Positions 36,053 through 44,111 of a stretch of DNA of 64,000 nucleotides are shown piece after piece (the first letter of the stretch is position 1; every line of letters begins with the position of its first letter). Below the pieces are notes generated by a model. It saw nothing but the letters and a program-made list of their open reading frames with translations. It ran no database searches and was not told the origin of the DNA. Source of the DNA: Bradyrhizobium genosp. L. GTDB lineage: Bacteria > Pseudomonadota > Alphaproteobacteria > Rhizobiales > Xanthobacteraceae. Made by a program: the position numbers and the translations under genes. The DNA is taken from NCBI RefSeq assembly GCF_015624485.1, contig NZ_CP061378.1:1922001-1986000 (forward strand), read 5' to 3'.

Positions 36053-37300
36053 TCAAACCGGCTGGTGATGCGGCCGGAACATGCGGCCCTTTTCGGTCAC
36101 CAGCACCACCGCGAGCGCGGCCAGCGTGCAGAGGAAGAAGCCGGTCGCGAACGGCACCAGCGTGCCGTCGTAATCCTGGCCGATCGTGGTGCCGATGCCG
36201 ATCCCGAGCAGCGTAGTGATCGTGCCGTAGAGCGAGGAGGCGGTGCCGGCGATCTTGCCCTGCGGCTCCATCGCGAGCGCGGTGAAGTTCGCCATCATCA
36301 GCCCGAAGGCGAACATCATCAGCGCCGCCAGCACCATGAACAGCGGCAGCGACAGCATGTCTGTTTTGACCGCGAGCAGCAGCAGGCCCGCGACCACCGC
36401 AAAGCCGGTCAGCGCCGCGTGTGAGATCACGCGCATGCCGATGCGGCCGACGATGCGGGAGTTGAGGAAGCCCGCGATCGCGACGCCGACCGCGCACGCC
36501 GCGAACGCCACCGGGAAATAATGCCCGAGCTTGAAGATCTCGGTGAACACCTGCTGGGAGGAGAACACGAAGGCGAACAGTGCGCCCTGCACGCCGCCGG
36601 CGGCGAGCGCATAGCCGAAGGTCTGGCGGTTGGTCACGGTCTGGCGGAACGCGGACAGCACCTCGGGGATCGCCAGCGATTTGCGCAGCTCGACCGGCAG
36701 CGTCTCCGGCATCCGCATCGCGCTCCAGGCCAGCGCGATCACGCCATAGATCATCAGCAGCACGAAGATGCCGTGCCAGTTGGTCAGCAGCATCACCGCC
36801 TGCCCGAATGACGGCGCGATCACGGGCACCGCGATGAACACCATCATGGCGAGCGACATCACGCTCGCCATCCGCCGTCCGGCATAGCAGTCGCGCACGA
36901 TCGAGGTCGCGATCACGCGCGTCGCCGAGGTGCCGAGCCCTTGCAGCGCGCGCGCCAGGAGCAGTGTTTCGAACGAGGGCGCCATCAGCGCGAGCAGGCC
37001 GGCGATGGTGTAGACCGCCATGCCGCCGAGCAGCACCGGCCGGCGGCCGAAGCGGTCGGACAGCGGACCCATCACGAATTGGCCGACGCCGAAGCCGACC
37101 AGGAAGATCGACAGCACCATCTGCGGCCGGTTGGCGTCGGCGATGGCAAACGCCGAGCGAATGTTCGGCAGCGCCGGCAGCATCATGTCCATCGCCAGCG
37201 GGTTCAGCGCCATGATGGAAGCGATAATGACGACGAATTCGGGAAAGCCCATCGGGCGGTGGCCTGAAGAAACCCAGGCATCGGCATTGATGTCAGACAC
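36053..37300 (-). CDS. MFS drug-resistance transporter, Bcr/CflA type (DHA1)
   Basis: 415 residues and 12 predicted membrane helices. Diagnostic segments: an N-terminal MALNPLAMDMMLPALPNIRS (the D-x-x-LPAxP motif of Bcr/CflA), GQFVMGPLSDRFGRRPVLLG (motif A between helices 2 and 3), RALQGLGTSATRVIATSIVRD (motif B/C region) and MVFIAVPVIAPSFGQAV. Members export chloramphenicol, bicyclomycin, sulfonamides or dipeptides by proton antiport. No linked regulator is seen. The C-terminus RMFRPHHQPV is short and cytoplasmic. Confidence 0.92.
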   Translation of the reverse strand: MSDINADAWVSSGHRPMGFPEFVVIIASIMALNPLAMDMMLPALPNIRSAFAIADANRPQMVLSIFLVGFGVGQFVMGPLSDRFGRRPVLLGGMAVYTIAGLLALMAPSFETLLLARALQGLGTSATRVIATSIVRDCYAGRRMASVMSLAMMVFIAVPVIAPSFGQAVMLLTNWHGIFVLLMIYGVIALAWSAMRMPETLPVELRKSLAIPEVLSAFRQTVTNRQTFGYALAAGGVQGALFAFVFSSQQVFTEIFKLGHYFPVAFAACAVGVAIAGFLNSRIVGRIGMRVISHAALTGFAVVAGLLLLAVKTDMLSLPLFMVLAALMMFAFGLMMANFTALAMEPQGKIAGTASSLYGTITTLLGIGIGTTIGQDYDGTLVPFATGFFLCTLAALAVVLVTEKGRMFRPHHQPV

Positions 37301-37574
37301 TTAGCAACCTCTTGGAAGGTCTGAATCATAGCGCCTTTGTTGCGTTGCACAATCGCCGTTTCAGGATAGGTGCCCGGCAATTGCGGCTGAGGTAGCCGGG
37401 TCCGATGCCAGCGAGCGGTCATCTAGGTGCCTACCCGGCGTTCATAGTGGTCGCGGCCGCAGAGAGCAAAATCGGCGAACTGGAATTCCGAAAACGGTGG
37501 TCTTCGCATCTGACGTGTTGAGTGAAACCGGGAATGATAGGGAAAACCGACCCGAGACGTTGCGTGAGCGATAA

Positions 37575-38330
37575 GTGAGCCCCACAATCGTGGCTATGAC
37601 TGCTTCCGAAATTGGATTCTGGATAGCAACCGCGGCTGCAGTAGCCAGCGCGGTCTACACAGCTTTGATGTACCACCGGACAAAGGAAGCACCAGGAGCC
37701 AAAGCAGGTAAATCTGGCAAAGGCGGCCAGCGGGTCGCTGAGCAAGGTCGGCACGGATACATCATCCCGCTACTGCTTTTGGTCACAACATGGTCAGGGG
37801 TCTTATTTGGCTATGTCGATCGCCACTATTGGCCCACGTTATTGGCGGCCGAAACTTTGCTTAGCTCGGAAAACGCTCGGTTAGACGTTCGGCAATGGCA
37901 GCCAATAGTTACGCCGGAAAAACAGTACGCGATGAATATTTTCATTATCAACAATGGGAAATCAACGGCTACTGAATTGCGGCATGCGGGCGTTGTAATG
38001 CTTGCTACCGGAAGAGCGCCTAATGCAACGATTGATCAGATGTTTCCAATGCTCAAGGCGCAAATAAGCCTTTCCGAGCCGGGACCAAAACTCGACATTA
38101 ACCCAAACCAATCCGACACATGGTTTAGCGTTTTTGGACCGAAATTAGACGACAAGCAAACCGCCGACATCTCGTCAGGGGCGTTGACGGTCTACGTTCT
38201 GAACATAATGCAGTATCGAGACCGAACGAATCCGGACAAATTCATCTACACGGAATCCTGTGTCTATTACGGCGGCCCTGTTCTTCATTTGTGTGAGAGT
38301 GGTCACAACCGGAGCTATGTTTCTAACTGA
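37575..38330 (+). CDS. low-GC membrane-anchored protein of unknown function
   Basis: 251 residues (or 244 from the Met in MTASEIGFWIATAAAVASAV). Membrane helix 1 is at about 12-34; after a basic loop (HRTKEAPGAKAGKSGKGGQR) helix 2 is at about 62-84 (IIPLLLLVTTWSGVLFGYVD). The remaining ~165 residues are probably periplasmic and beta-rich: QWQPIVTPEKQYAMNIFIIN, NNGKSTATELRHAGVVML, and a C-terminal pair of Cys (ESCVYYGG, LCESGHNRS). The 'NxGxTxAxxLR' turn is reminiscent of Ig-like domains in phage/defence-associated orphan genes. Base composition (A/T-rich codons such as AAT, TTA, GAA) is clearly different from both flanking MFS genes, suggesting recent acquisition. Confidence 0.65.
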   Translation: MSPTIVAMTASEIGFWIATAAAVASAVYTALMYHRTKEAPGAKAGKSGKGGQRVAEQGRHGYIIPLLLLVTTWSGVLFGYVDRHYWPTLLAAETLLSSENARLDVRQWQPIVTPEKQYAMNIFIINNGKSTATELRHAGVVMLATGRAPNATIDQMFPMLKAQISLSEPGPKLDINPNQSDTWFSVFGPKLDDKQTADISSGALTVYVLNIMQYRDRTNPDKFIYTESCVYYGGPVLHLCESGHNRSYVSN

Positions 38331-38350
38331 GTTCGGTCGATCAAGACAAA

Positions 38351-38379
38351 CAAAGATCAAAGATACAAAGCTCAAAGAT
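38351..38379 (+). repeat. four tandem CAAAG(A/C)T heptamers upstream of an MFS gene
   Basis: CAAAGAT (38351), CAAAGAT (38358), CAAAGCT (38366) and CAAAGAT (38373) follow one another with 7-8-bp spacing, immediately before the TTATGGGGGAGG ribosome-binding stretch. They lie in the leader of the MHS-family transporter gene and could be a binding array or a sequence controlling translation. Confidence 0.55.
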
Positions 38380-38396
38380 TTATGGGGGAGGCCACA

Positions 38397-39728
38397 ATGT
38401 CCATCGAACTGTCCGCGCGCTCGCGCGGCGCTGAACTGTCGGAAGAGGAACGCAAGGTCCTCACCGCGACGCTCGTCGGCACCACCATCGAGTGGTACGA
38501 CTTCTTCGTCTACGCGCAGGCTGCGGGCCTCGTGTTCGGCGCGCTGTTCTTCGCGCCGATGAACCAGAACAATCCGCTGCTGGCGCAGATCGTGTCGTTC
38601 GCGACGCTCGGCCTGTCGTTCCTGTTCCGCCCGCTCGGCGCCATCGTCTGCGGCCATCTCGGCGACCGCTTCGGGCGCAAGAACATGCTGGTGGTCACGC
38701 TGCTCCTGATGGGCGCGGCCACCGCTTTGGTCGGCCTGCTGCCGACGTATGCGCAGATCGGCGCCTGGGCGCCGGCGCTGCTTATTCTGCTCCGCATCCT
38801 GCAAGGCTTCTCGGCCGGCGGCGAATGGGGCGGGGCGGCGCTGATGTCGGTGGAGTCGGCACCTCGCGACCGCCGCAGCTTCTTCGGCTCGTTCCCGCAG
38901 ATCGGCACGCCGCTCGGCATGATTCTCGCGACCGGCGTGCTGTGGGTGCTGACCACGACGCTCGGCAAGCAGGCGATGATCGAATGGGGCTGGCGGATTC
39001 CGTTTCTGCTGTCGCTGGTGCTGATTGTCGTCGGCGTCGTGATCCGCCGCACCGTGGAGGAATCGCCGGTGTTCAAGGCGATGCAGCGGCGGCACCGGGA
39101 ATCGTCGGCTCCCCTGAGGGAGCTGATGCGCAACCACAGCAAGGAGATCCTGCGCACCGCGCTGATCTTCATGGCCAACAACGCGGCCGGCTACATCCTG
39201 ATCGCGTTCCTGATCAGCTATGGCGCCAACACGCTGAAGATGCCCTCCGAGCAGTTGCTGCTGGTCGGCACGCTCGCCGCGGTAAGCTGGTTCATCTTCA
39301 CGCTGATCGGCGGCATCCTCGGCGACAAGATCGGCCGCGTGCGCTCGTTCCAGATCGGCTACGGACTGATGGTGCTGTGGGCGGTGCCGATGTGGTTCTT
39401 GATCGACAGCAAGAATCTGCTGCTGTTCTTCATCAGCGCCGTCGGCCTCACCATCGCGCTGGGTCTCTCGTATGGCCCGCAGGCGGCGCTCTATGCCGAG
39501 CTGTTTCCCGCAAAGGTGCGCTATTCCGGTGTCTCGATCGGCTACGCGCTCGGCGCCATCTTCGGCGGCGCCTTCGCACCGATGATCGCGCAATGGATCA
39601 TCGGTACCTACGGCGAATCCTGGCGTGTCGGCATCTATATCGGCGTGCTGGCGCTGATCTCGCTGATCACGGTGTCGACGATCAAGGATCCGCAGGGCGT
39701 CGATTTGAACGTGAACGAGGGCGGATGA
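38397..39728 (+). CDS. MFS transporter, metabolite:H+ symporter (MHS) family
   Basis: 443 residues and 12 membrane helices. VLTATLVGTTIEWYDFFVYA is the helix-1 signature of the MHS family (KgtP, ShiA, ProP); FLFRPLGAIVCGHLGDRFGR with KNMLVVTLLLMG is motif A; RILQGFSAGGEWGGAALMSV is the second hallmark, and GYALGAIFGGAFAPMIAQWI is in the C-terminal half. These proteins import carboxylates, osmolytes or aromatics with protons. The ATG at 38397 has GGGGGAGG at 38384-38391; an earlier in-frame ATG at 38382 would bury that site. Substrate unknown; a strong terminator follows. Confidence 0.93.
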   Translation: MSIELSARSRGAELSEEERKVLTATLVGTTIEWYDFFVYAQAAGLVFGALFFAPMNQNNPLLAQIVSFATLGLSFLFRPLGAIVCGHLGDRFGRKNMLVVTLLLMGAATALVGLLPTYAQIGAWAPALLILLRILQGFSAGGEWGGAALMSVESAPRDRRSFFGSFPQIGTPLGMILATGVLWVLTTTLGKQAMIEWGWRIPFLLSLVLIVVGVVIRRTVEESPVFKAMQRRHRESSAPLRELMRNHSKEILRTALIFMANNAAGYILIAFLISYGANTLKMPSEQLLLVGTLAAVSWFIFTLIGGILGDKIGRVRSFQIGYGLMVLWAVPMWFLIDSKNLLLFFISAVGLTIALGLSYGPQAALYAELFPAKVRYSGVSIGYALGAIFGGAFAPMIAQWIIGTYGESWRVGIYIGVLALISLITVSTIKDPQGVDLNVNEGG

Positions 39729-39796
39729 TGCGCCGGCGGATCGGCCGCAAGGCGCAATCAACCTTCGTGTCGCGATGAATTACATCAACATCTGTC

Positions 39797-39830
39797 ATCG
39801 GGCTGCGGCACGCGCGGCCCGATATTTTTT
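39797..39830 (+). terminator. intrinsic terminator after the MHS transporter gene
   Basis: ATCGGGC (39797-39803) pairs with GCCCGAT (39817-39823), the stem extending inward by TGC/GCG, and is followed by ATTTTTT. It lies 69 bp after the transporter stop and isolates the next operon. Confidence 0.85.
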
Positions 39831-40192
39831 GCATCCATCCTCCGCATTCGTGCGCTCGGGTGTGTGCGCCGATCACAAACGACAACGTGATCTCAAAGTT
39901 GTGGCATAGGTCACATGCACGCGTTCGCGGGGCGTGTAGATTATCAGCCGTTGAATGAACCGCTCATCGATACCGTGTGCTCCAGAAGGAGCCTCCGGCA
40001 TGACAGCCAGGAGAACGGCGTGAGCCTGATACTGACGCCAACATTTGCGAGCAGCGACCGGGCCAAGGCGAGCACGCCTGCGTGCGTAGCCACAGCGCGG
40101 TTGGCACATGCGTCTCCGTCGCGATGACGGTCCACGTTTTCTTGGTGTGACGAGCGAAACAGCAGCTTCATCAGTCTGGAAAGGAGTGCACA
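39831..40192. other. leader region of the propeller-peptidase gene
   Basis: About 360 bp without a convincing gene. It must carry the promoter of the gene at 40193, whose ribosome site AAAGGAG lies at about 40180-40186. A patch at 39886-39915 (AACGTGATCTCAAAGTTGTG) is the most A/T-rich and a reasonable promoter area; I see no clear operator. Confidence 0.4.
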
Positions 40193-41710
40193 ATGGGTTG
40201 GGCTCCGAATTGGGTCGGCGTCAGCGGCGGCGTTGCGGCGCCCGGAACGTCAATCACCTCGATTGCCAGGTATCCGCAGCATCTCGATGTCTTCTGTGTC
40301 GGCAGCGACAACGGGATCTACAGCGCGTGGTGGGATATCTCCACGGGATGGTCGAGCTGGTTCAGGGTCGCCGGCGGCGTCGCGGCCCCAGGGACGACCA
40401 TCACGGTGGTCGCCCGCAACCCCAATCATCTCGATCTGTTCGCCGTGGGATCGGACCACGGAATCTACAGCATCTGGTGGGACGCCAATGGCGGCTGGGC
40501 CAACAGCTGGTTCAGGGTCGCCGGCGGTGCCGCCGCGCCCGGCACCTCGATCGCGGCGATCGCCCGCAACCCCAATCATCTCGACCTGTTCGCGGTCGGA
40601 ACGGACATGAAGATCTACAGCATCTGGTGGGATGCGAATGGCGGCTGGGCGGGAAGCTGGTTCAATGTGAGCGGCGGGGCCGCGGCTCCGGGAACGTCGA
40701 TCACGGCACTGACCCGCAACCCCAACCACATCGATCTGTTTGCGGTCGGAACGGACCACGGCATCTACAGCACGTGGTGGGACGTCAACGGCGGATGGGC
40801 GCCCTGGTTCAGGGTCGCCGGCGGCGCCGCCGCGCCGAACACGTCGATTGCCGCCGTCGCAAGATATCCGACGCACATGGATCTGTTCGCCGTCGGGACC
40901 GACCACAAGATCTACAGCATCTGGTGGGATGCCAACGGCGGCTGGGCGGGAAGCTGGTTCAACGTCAGCGGCGGGGCCGCGGCTCCCAACACCTCGATCA
41001 GCGTCGTGTCCCGCTATCCCAACCATCTCGACGTCTTCGCGGTCGGCACCAATCACGGCGTCTACAGCACGTGGTGGGACGCCAGCAGCGGCTGGGCCAA
41101 CTGGTTCCAGATCGCCGGCGGCGTGGTCGCCCCCAACACGTCGATCAATGCGTTGAGCCGCTATCCGGATATTTTGGACGTCTTCGTCGTCGGGACCGAC
41201 GACCACGTCGACACGATCTGGTGGCTCGACGAGATGTACTTCTCGATGCAGCACCAGACGCAGCCCAACTGGTGCTGGGCGGCAACCTCGACCAGCGTCG
41301 CGCTGTTCTACAAGCCGGCAAGCGGCTGGACCCAGTGCCAGGTCGCCAACCAGGAGCTCGGCCGGACCGACTGCTGCGGCACGGGCGCATCCGGGCCCTG
41401 CAACGTGACGGGCTATCTCGATCAGGCGCTCTCCATTGTCGGTCATCTCGACCATTGGGTGGGCGGCACTGCCACCGTCGCCCAGGTCGAGACCGAGGTG
41501 ACGTTCGCCCGCCCGCTCGGAATCCGGGTCGCCTGGTCTGGCGGCGGCGCGCACTTCCTGTGCATCATGGGGCACTACAACGCCGGCGGCATCGACTGGA
41601 TCACCGTCGACGACCCGATCTACGGTCGCTCGAACGTCAACTACACCACGTTGCAAACCAAGTATCAGGGCAGTGGTACGTGGACACACACCTACTACAC
41701 CAAATACTGA
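40193..41710 (+). CDS. seven-bladed PLL-like propeller fused to a papain-like (C39-like) cysteine peptidase
   Basis: 505 residues. Residues 7-345 are seven 49/50-residue repeats with consensus F-x-V-x-GG-(A/V)-AAP-x-TSI...(R)-(N/Y)-P-x-H-LDLFAVGTD-x-x-IYS-x-WWD-x-x-x-GWxxxW, matching the fucose-lectin-like (PLL) propeller class; repeat starts are near 1, 57, 107, 157, 206, 256 and 305. Blade 7 runs without a linker into a peptidase domain: QPNWCWAA with nucleophile C361, several paired Cys (TDCCGTG, GPCN), GGGAHFLCIMGHY with H454 and VDDP (D473/D474), the Cys-His-Asp order of papain-like C39/C70-type enzymes. No signal peptide is present. A companion gene starts 10 bp after the stop. Likely a carbohydrate-targeted protease; target unknown. 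Confidence 0.82.
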   Translation: MGWAPNWVGVSGGVAAPGTSITSIARYPQHLDVFCVGSDNGIYSAWWDISTGWSSWFRVAGGVAAPGTTITVVARNPNHLDLFAVGSDHGIYSIWWDANGGWANSWFRVAGGAAAPGTSIAAIARNPNHLDLFAVGTDMKIYSIWWDANGGWAGSWFNVSGGAAAPGTSITALTRNPNHIDLFAVGTDHGIYSTWWDVNGGWAPWFRVAGGAAAPNTSIAAVARYPTHMDLFAVGTDHKIYSIWWDANGGWAGSWFNVSGGAAAPNTSISVVSRYPNHLDVFAVGTNHGVYSTWWDASSGWANWFQIAGGVVAPNTSINALSRYPDILDVFVVGTDDHVDTIWWLDEMYFSMQHQTQPNWCWAATSTSVALFYKPASGWTQCQVANQELGRTDCCGTGASGPCNVTGYLDQALSIVGHLDHWVGGTATVAQVETEVTFARPLGIRVAWSGGGAHFLCIMGHYNAGGIDWITVDDPIYGRSNVNYTTLQTKYQGSGTWTHTYYTKY

Positions 41711-41720
41711 GGAGGTTTCG

Positions 41721-42296
41721 ATGGCTGTTCTCACTCCGTCCCCCCCGCAACAGGCGACCGAGGCCGTTCAATCGATCTTCCGGGACGCCAACCACAGGGC
41801 GTTGCGGTCCCTCGCATTGCGCAAGGCTGCCGGGCCGCTCCAGGCTGTCGAACCGCTTCAAGTGTTCACGCTGGGCCTCGACGATCTCGTGGCCAAGCGA
41901 GACCTGCCGGCGGCCAAGTCGACCGGATGGCTCTTCCTCGTACAGGACAACAACCAGGCGCTTGCGTCCGCGGAGGCGGTTCCGACCGGGACCGGCGATG
42001 AACAAGTCGTGTCCGCGCTCAATGAAGGACGTGCGGTCGGTTCGACCGCCGACGCGATCCGAACGGTTCGCAGCTTGCCGGAGGTGAGCAAGGACGATTA
42101 CGAGCTCCGGATTCTCCGCGTGCCCGCTCTGTATGTCACCGCGCTGTGGCTGCACAAGACCGCGGGGACCGGCGACCTCGTCGTGCCGCTTGATCCATCG
42201 CCGGTGGACGCCAAGACCGGCCAGGCGGTGCCTGCCTCGCAGCTGATCGACGAGCTCAGATACAAGGCCGGGCAGGCGAACCGCGGCGCGCCGTAA
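41721..42296 (+). CDS. companion protein of the propeller-peptidase, unknown function
   Basis: 191 residues from the ATG at 41721, with GGAGG 5-9 bp upstream and only 10 bp after the peptidase stop, so surely co-transcribed. No signal peptide and no membrane helix. The N-terminal helix pair (ATEAVQSIFRDANHRALRSL) precedes an alpha/beta domain: LQVFTLGLDDLVAKRDLPAAKSTGWLFLVQ, then SLPEVSKDDYELRILRVPALYVTALWLHKTAG and a C-terminal AVPASQLIDELRYKAG. I do not recognise the family. By position it could be an inhibitor/immunity protein, a chaperone, or a structural partner of the peptidase; the short KDDYELRILRVPALYVTALWL strand-turn-strand stretch is a plausible binding edge. Confidence 0.75.
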   Translation: MAVLTPSPPQQATEAVQSIFRDANHRALRSLALRKAAGPLQAVEPLQVFTLGLDDLVAKRDLPAAKSTGWLFLVQDNNQALASAEAVPTGTGDEQVVSALNEGRAVGSTADAIRTVRSLPEVSKDDYELRILRVPALYVTALWLHKTAGTGDLVVPLDPSPVDAKTGQAVPASQLIDELRYKAGQANRGAP

Positions 42297-42315
42297 CCGG
42301 AGCGGGTCTTCACGC

Positions 42316-42951
42316 CTAACCGACGCCGAGCAGCGCCTTGAGTTTCGTCACCGCGCTGTCCGGCGTCGTCAGCACCGGTCGGCCGGTGGCCTCAGCGACG
42401 CGCTCGGCGGCCGGCGCCATGCTGTATTGCGCGAGCGCGATCAAATCGCAATCGCGCAGGTCCCTGGATGCCTCGACCACGATACGGTCGTGCTCGGCGC
42501 GATCGCCGCGGTCGAGCGCGGCCAGCGCGCCCTCGGCGAGCTTCGGCACCAGCTCGACCTGCGACGGAAACTCCGGCGGCATCGAGACCAGCGTCGGCGG
42601 GAAGGTCGAGAGCAGGCCGATCGTCTTCCCCCTCGCGACCGCCTGCTCGATCATCGCCTCGTTCGGCTTCAACACCGGCATCGGCGCCTGCGCGCGCGCC
42701 ACCGCCTCGATGCAGGGGCCGAACGCCGAGCAGGTGAAGAGAATGCCGTTGCTGCCGGTGCTCGCCGCGTAGCGGCCCATGGTGAGGAAGCGCTCGGTCA
42801 TGCGCTCGGTCAGTTTGCCGTCGCGCGCGAGGTCCGCCGAGAGGGAGTCGTCGAGCAGATTCATCAGCCGCGCTTCCGGCCACAGCCGTGCAAACGACGC
42901 CTCGATCGGCACGATCGAATGCTTGAGGGCGTGGATCAGGGTGATGCGCAT
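42316..42951 (-). CDS. aspartate/glutamate racemase-family protein
   Basis: 211 residues from the Met at 42951 (MRITLIHALKHSIVPIEASF). The Asp/Glu racemase fold is indicated by NGILFTCSAFGPCIEAVARA with the first catalytic-type Cys, the central GKTIGLLSTFPPTL and a second half CDLIALAQYSMAPAAERVAE. In canonical racemases a second Cys (xxGCT) sits in that second half; here the corresponding position reads LAQYSMAP without Cys, so the protein is more like the maleate isomerase/arylmalonate decarboxylase/hydantoin-racemase relatives. It is the last gene of the minus-strand amino-acid operon, after the binding-protein gene and a repeat. Confidence 0.82.
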   Translation of the reverse strand: MRITLIHALKHSIVPIEASFARLWPEARLMNLLDDSLSADLARDGKLTERMTERFLTMGRYAASTGSNGILFTCSAFGPCIEAVARAQAPMPVLKPNEAMIEQAVARGKTIGLLSTFPPTLVSMPPEFPSQVELVPKLAEGALAALDRGDRAEHDRIVVEASRDLRDCDLIALAQYSMAPAAERVAEATGRPVLTTPDSAVTKLKALLGVG

Positions 42952-42974
42952 GGTGGCTGGTCTTTTCGTAGTCT

Positions 42975-43064
42975 GTAGGGTGGGCAAAGGAGCGTAGCGA
43001 CGTGCCCACCATTTTTGCTCAGAGCCCGCGAAGGTGGGCACGCTTCGCTTTGCCCACCCTACGG
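42975..43064. repeat. GGTGGGCA/TGCCCACC palindromic intergenic repeat, copy 2
   Basis: GTAGGGTGGGCAAAG...GTGCCCACC and GGTGGGCACGC...TGCCCACCCTAC are arranged as a large inverted repeat, with the TGTAGGGTGGGCAAAG end pairing with CTTTGCCCACCCTACG. It is related to 5539-5622. It separates the binding-protein gene from the racemase gene, so either may be transcribed past it or the racemase has its own promoter. Confidence 0.8.
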
Positions 43065-43087
43065 GCTGGTGCTCGAAGCGACGATCG

Positions 43088-44098
43088 TTACTTGAACGGG
43101 ATCGCGTACATCAGGCCGCCCTTGCCCCAGGTGGCGTTGAGGCCGCGTTCGAGCTTGAGCGGGCTCGCCTTGCCGACATTGCGCTCAAAAATCTCGCCGT
43201 AATTGCCGCCGGCCTTGATCGCCGCGACCAGCCATTTGTTGTCGAGCCCGAGCCGCGAGCCGAGGTCGCCGGAGGCGCCGAGCAGGCGCTGGATCGCCGG
43301 CACCTGCGACTTCGTCATCTCGTCGACATTGGCCTGGGTGACGCCGAGCTCCTCGGCTTCGACCAGGCCGTAATGCAGCCAGGTGATGATGTCGCTCCAG
43401 ACCTCGTCGCCGTTGCGGGTGAACGGGCCGAGCGGCTCCTTGCTGATGGTGGTCGGCAGCACGACGTAGTCGTCGGCCTTGGGTGCCGCGGTCGCGACCG
43501 CGCCGGCGAGCGCCGAGGCGTCTTGCGTCATGGCATCGCAGCGGCCGCCGAAGAAGGTCTGGTACATGGTGTCGACGCGATCGAACACCAAAGGCTTCCA
43601 GTCGATGCCGTTGGCGCGGCCGTAATCGCCGAGCGTCACCTCATGCGTGGTGCCCTGCGCGACGCAGACGGTCGCTCCCTTGAGATCCTTCAGTTCCTTG
43701 ACGCCGAGGTCCTTCTTCACCACGAAGCCCTGGCCGTCGTAGAAATTGACCGGGCCCTGGCGCAACCCGAGCGTGGTGCCGCGCAGATAGGTCTGCGTCG
43801 AGTTTCGGTACAGCACGTCGATCTCGCCGGACTGCAGCGCGGTGAAACGGTTCTGCGCGGTGAGTGCGACATAGCGCACCTTGCCGGCGTCGCCGAGCAC
43901 GCCTGCGGCCAGCGCGCGGCAATAGTCGACATCGAGCCCCTTGAAATTGCCCTGCGAGTCCGGCGCCGAGAAGCCGGCAAAGCCGGTCGAGACGCCGCAC
44001 ACCAGTGTGCCGCGCTGCTTGATCGTGTCGAGCGTCGCCGCGTTTGCGGTTGAAATGCCTGCTGCGAGCAGGACAGTCGTGACAATAGCCTTGTACAT
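43088..44098 (-). CDS. amino-acid ABC transporter substrate-binding protein (AapJ/BztA-like)
   Basis: 336 residues with signal peptide MYKAIVTTVLLAAGISTANA. The mature part is a type II periplasmic binding protein: TLDTIKQRGTLVCGVSTGFAGF, LDVDYCRALAAGVLGDAGKV, FTALQSGEIDVLYRNSTQTY, GTTHEVTLGDYGRANG, and a late NYGEIFERNVG. Length (~310 mature) and motifs such as YRNSTQTY match the AapJ/BztA group, which binds general L-amino acids or glutamate/glutamine/aspartate/asparagine. Its permeases are on the other strand at 46437 and 47626. No ATPase is encoded nearby. It is 13 bp downstream of the aminotransferase gene. Confidence 0.92.
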   Translation of the reverse strand: MYKAIVTTVLLAAGISTANAATLDTIKQRGTLVCGVSTGFAGFSAPDSQGNFKGLDVDYCRALAAGVLGDAGKVRYVALTAQNRFTALQSGEIDVLYRNSTQTYLRGTTLGLRQGPVNFYDGQGFVVKKDLGVKELKDLKGATVCVAQGTTHEVTLGDYGRANGIDWKPLVFDRVDTMYQTFFGGRCDAMTQDASALAGAVATAAPKADDYVVLPTTISKEPLGPFTRNGDEVWSDIITWLHYGLVEAEELGVTQANVDEMTKSQVPAIQRLLGASGDLGSRLGLDNKWLVAAIKAGGNYGEIFERNVGKASPLKLERGLNATWGKGGLMYAIPFK

Positions 44099-44111
44099 TG
44101 TACTCCTCCTC

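Noticed and set aside
35075..36424. 449-codon plus-strand frame spanning the YncE-like and Bcr/CflA genes
   Set aside because: It crosses two well-supported minus-strand genes and has typical antisense composition.
38175..39761. 528-codon minus-strand frame opposite the MHS transporter
   Set aside because: Composition rich in Arg, His, Gln and Ala without domain character; the transporter frame is certain.
40340..41170. ~150-bp tandem repeat array that might suggest a satellite or CRISPR-like locus
   Set aside because: The period is 147-150 bp, always a multiple of three, and encodes propeller blades in one open frame; there are no spacers.
40108..42087. 659-codon alternative plus frame through the propeller gene
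   Set aside because: It is a +1-type shadow of the propeller-peptidase, with Arg/Pro-rich nonsense composition and no ribosome site, ending inside the companion gene.
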